From assembly GCA_964485515.1 (NCBI GenBank), contig CAZALT010000013.1, positions 1 through 36,200 of the forward strand: 36,200 nt of DNA, in the 5' to 3' direction. Shown here in pieces: positions 34,158-36,200 of the stretch. Both the position numbers and the translations under genes were made by a program. Source of the DNA: CAZALT01 sp964485515. GTDB lineage: Bacteria > Actinomycetota > Acidimicrobiia > Acidimicrobiales > Acidimicrobilacustridaceae. The notes beneath the pieces are model-generated. The model saw only the letters and a program-made list of their open reading frames with translations, made no database searches and was not told the DNA's origin. Every line of letters begins with the position of its first letter. Within the stretch, counting starts at the first letter, position 1.

Positions 34158-35444
34158 ATGCTCGACGTGCGACGCATCAGGACCGACTTCGACGGGGTGC
34201 GCGCCGGGCTGGCGCGCCGAGCTGATCCGTCTGTGCTCGAAGAGCTCGAGCGGGTCCGGGTCGTCGACGAGCAGCAACGCACCGTCGTGGCCGAGCGAGA
34301 TGAGCTCCGGGCCGAGATCAACGGCATCTCCAAGCAGGTGGGGCTGTTGCGCCGCGACGGAAAGGTCGCCGAGGCCGAGGAGCTCCAGGCTCGCAGCCGG
34401 GAGCTGGGCGCTCAGGAGAGCGAGCTGGACGCCCAGGCCGACGGGCTCACGGCCCGGGTGCGCGAACTGCTCCTCCACATCCCGAACGTGCCGTCAGACG
34501 ATGCGCCCGACGGCGACAGCGAGAACGACAACGTCGTCGTCCGGGTCGAGGGCCACGACCCTGACGGGTACGCCGAGCACCAGCGCGTTCCGCACTGGGA
34601 CATCGGCACCGAGCTGGGCATCCTCGACCTCGAGCGCGGCGTGAAGATGTCGGGCTCCATGTTCACGATGTTCCGCGGGCAGGGCGCAACGCTGTCGCGG
34701 GCGTTGTGCCAGGTGGCGCTGGACCGGAACTCCGACGCGTTCGAGGAGATCCGCCCGCCCACCATGGTGCTCACCGACACGATGGTGTCCACCGGGCACC
34801 TGCCCAAGTTCATCGACGACGCCTACCACCTCGAACGCGACGACCTGTGGGCGATTCCCACGGCGGAGGTGCCGCTCACCTCGCTGGCCCGCGACGAGAT
34901 CCTGGCCGAGGCCGACCTGCCCATGCGACTCATGGCGTACACGCCGTGCTTCCGCCGCGAGGCAGGTTCGGCGGGGCGCGACACCCGCGGTCTGCTGCGG
35001 GTGCACGAGTTCGACAAGGTCGAGATCCTGGCCTACACCACGCCCGATCAGGCGCAGGGGATGCACGACGAGCTGCTTGCCCGAGCCGAGCGCCTCATCC
35101 GTGACCTCGGGCTGGCCTATCGGATCCTCGATCTCTGTTCGGGCGACATCGGCAACTCGGCGGCACGGACGTTCGACATCGAGGTGTACGCCCCGGGAGT
35201 CGATCAGTGGCTGGAGGTGTCGTCGGTGTCGTGGTTCAGCGACTACCAGGCTCGCCGGGCCAACATCCGGTACCGGCACACCGACAAGAAGGGCACCGAG
35301 GTCGTGCACACGCTCAACGGTTCGGCGCTGGCCGTGCCGCGCGTGTGGGCCGCGGTCGTCGAGACGCATCGCCAGCCCGACGGCACGGTGAAGGTCCCGG
35401 ACATCCTCCTCCCGTACCTCCGCGGCGCCACCCACATCGGCTGA
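34158..35444 (+). CDS. serS: Seryl-tRNA synthetase
   Basis: 428 residues, full length for the bacterial enzyme. An N-terminal long coiled-coil arm (about 25-105, many Glu/Arg/Leu) binds the tRNA-Ser variable arm. The class II core has MFTMFRGQGATLSRAL, PTAEVPLTSL, motif 2 around FRREAGSAGRDTRGLLRVHE and motif 3 in LNGSALAVPRVWAAVVETHR. Cytosolic. Its stop lies one base before the structured repeat element. Confidence 0.96.
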   Translation: MLDVRRIRTDFDGVRAGLARRADPSVLEELERVRVVDEQQRTVVAERDELRAEINGISKQVGLLRRDGKVAEAEELQARSRELGAQESELDAQADGLTARVRELLLHIPNVPSDDAPDGDSENDNVVVRVEGHDPDGYAEHQRVPHWDIGTELGILDLERGVKMSGSMFTMFRGQGATLSRALCQVALDRNSDAFEEIRPPTMVLTDTMVSTGHLPKFIDDAYHLERDDLWAIPTAEVPLTSLARDEILAEADLPMRLMAYTPCFRREAGSAGRDTRGLLRVHEFDKVEILAYTTPDQAQGMHDELLARAERLIRDLGLAYRILDLCSGDIGNSAARTFDIEVYAPGVDQWLEVSSVSWFSDYQARRANIRYRHTDKKGTEVVHTLNGSALAVPRVWAAVVETHRQPDGTVKVPDILLPYLRGATHIG

Positions 35445-35498
35445 TCGAACTGGCTGGCCGAGTCCGTCGTATCCGACGGCTTCTCCCTGCCAGTTCGG
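35445..35498 (+). repeat. Structured hairpin element, copy 2 (complete)
   Basis: CGAACTGGC (35446-35454) pairs with GCCAGTTCG (35489-35497), enclosing an internal loop of nine bases on each side and an inner perfect hairpin CCGTCG-TATC-CGACGG (35464-35479). A flanking T-G pair extends the outer stem. It lies between serS and pdxH. The 3' 34 bases match 2-35 with two differences. The shape, two stems with conserved CTTCTCCCT in the internal loop, suggests a conserved RNA or a mobile palindromic unit. Confidence 0.7.
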
Positions 35499-35512
35499 GA
35501 GTGTCGGTGGGC

Positions 35513-35518
35513 GATACT
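35513..35518 (+). promoter_or_regulatory. -10 box GATACT before pdxH
   Basis: GATACT, a TANNNT-like -10 with G at the first position, ends 6 bases before ATG 35525. Confidence 0.5.
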
Positions 35519-35524
35519 GCGGGT

Positions 35525-36190
35525 ATGGCTGAGGGTGCGAACCACGAGGTGTTGGCGGAGAGGCGGGCCGAGCTCGAGGCACGCGGCCTCGAGCGCACGG
35601 ATCTGGCGTCCGATCCCATCGACCAGTTCCGGTTGTGGGAGGGACAGGTCGCCGAGTGGGGTGTCTACATGCCCGAGGCCATGGTGCTGTCCACGGTCGA
35701 TGATCGGGGCCGTCCGTCCTCGCGTCACGTGCTGCTGCGCGGTGTCGACACGGGCTTCGTGTTCTTCACCAACTACGACAGCGACAAGGCAGCCGATCTC
35801 GCCGCCAACCCGGTCGCCTCGCTGTGCTTCCCGTGGTTCGAGCTGCAACGGCAGGTCCGCATAGTCGGCGCCGTCGAAACCGTGACGGCGGACGAGAGCG
35901 ACGCCTACTTCGCCACCCGGCCGCGGGGGTCGCAGATCGGCGCGTGGTCGTCTCCGCAGAGCGCCGAGATCCCCGATCGGGCCTTCCTGCTGGAGGCGGA
36001 GCGGGCGATGGCCGAGCGGTTCGCCGATGGCGAGGTCCCCCGGCCCCGGCATTGGGGTGGCTACCGGGTGGTCCCGGATGAGGTCGAGTTCTGGCAGGGT
36101 CGACCGAATCGCCTGCACGACCGGTTCCGGTATCGGAGATCCGGTCAGGATCCGCGCGGACCGTGGTCGATCGACCGCCTCGCGCCCTGA
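35525..36190 (+). CDS. pdxH: Pyridoxamine 5'-phosphate oxidase
   Basis: 221 residues, usual length. It oxidises pyridoxine or pyridoxamine 5'-phosphate to pyridoxal 5'-phosphate with FMN and oxygen. ASDPIDQFRLWEGQVAEWGV, then SSRHVLLRGVDTGFVFFTNY (FMN site), TRPRGSQIGAWSSPQS and the C-terminal WGGYRVVPDEVEFWQGRPNR with LHDRFRY are family signatures. It is close behind serS but has its own promoter-like box and the structured element upstream. Confidence 0.95.
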   Translation: MAEGANHEVLAERRAELEARGLERTDLASDPIDQFRLWEGQVAEWGVYMPEAMVLSTVDDRGRPSSRHVLLRGVDTGFVFFTNYDSDKAADLAANPVASLCFPWFELQRQVRIVGAVETVTADESDAYFATRPRGSQIGAWSSPQSAEIPDRAFLLEAERAMAERFADGEVPRPRHWGGYRVVPDEVEFWQGRPNRLHDRFRYRRSGQDPRGPWSIDRLAP

Positions 36191-36200
36191 CTGGCTCTCG

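Overview
The window is a high-GC chromosomal segment, densely packed and almost entirely coding, with very strong G/C preference at third codon positions. The gene set (split purS/purQ/purL, a DUF2017-type gene beside clpS, a caa3-type oxidase locus with a small subunit IV, and many start codons placed 6-8 bases after a TANNNT box as in leaderless actinobacterial transcripts) points to an actinobacterium. The mesaconyl-CoA module and the oxidase locus suggest the Acidimicrobiia, but that placement is inference.

Layout. 1-9.8 kb: nucleotide biosynthesis, purS-purQ, a divergent unknown winged-helix-like gene, purL, purF, purM and pyrE, then an ACT-domain malic enzyme overlapping a HAD hydrolase. 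9.9-12.5 kb (minus strand): two membrane-anchored extracytoplasmic proteins, one a matrixin-type metalloprotease and one with a zinc ribbon and Pro-rich linker. 12.6-15.7 kb: an overlapping three-gene operon behind a palindromic operator, predicted to convert mesaconyl-C1-CoA to pyruvate plus acetyl-CoA. 15.7-19.3 kb: gene remnants and a small degenerate integrative element in tRNA-Phe, with an 81-bp direct repeat at its ends, an excisionase-like gene, an integrase lacking its catalytic half, and a three-gene toxin-antitoxin-like operon. 19.3-19.7 kb: tRNA-Glu, tRNA-Asp and tRNA-Phe (minus). 19.8-22.4 kb: a membrane-anchored HExxH protein, DUF2017 and clpS. 22.4-32.1 kb: the haem A / cytochrome oxidase locus. 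32.1-33.9 kb: an ABC exporter pair (minus). 34.1-36.2 kb: serS and pdxH.

Main find. Between ctaB and ctaC lie three genes that look like a second oxidase. The first is clearly homologous to subunit I, yet every metal-ligand position I can align has been replaced: the helix II His is Gly, the CuB HPEVY motif is QPQVF, the His-His pair is Gln-Ser, and HFH is Leu-Gly-Val. The second is subunit III-like and has lost the family's conserved Glu and its WHFVDVVW-type signature. The third is a multi-span membrane protein. True ctaC, ctaD, ctaE and a subunit IV gene follow on the same strand. This looks like a retained, haem-free and copper-free paralogue set inside an aerobic oxidase operon, and I do not know of a described function for it.

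Other points worth following are a structured hairpin element present at both window ends (upstream of purS and between serS and pdxH) with a testable covariation, at least eleven candidate leaderless promoters, and helically phased GTGACCG repeats beside the displaced tRNA-Phe end. All functional calls rest on reading motifs by eye. No database search was run.
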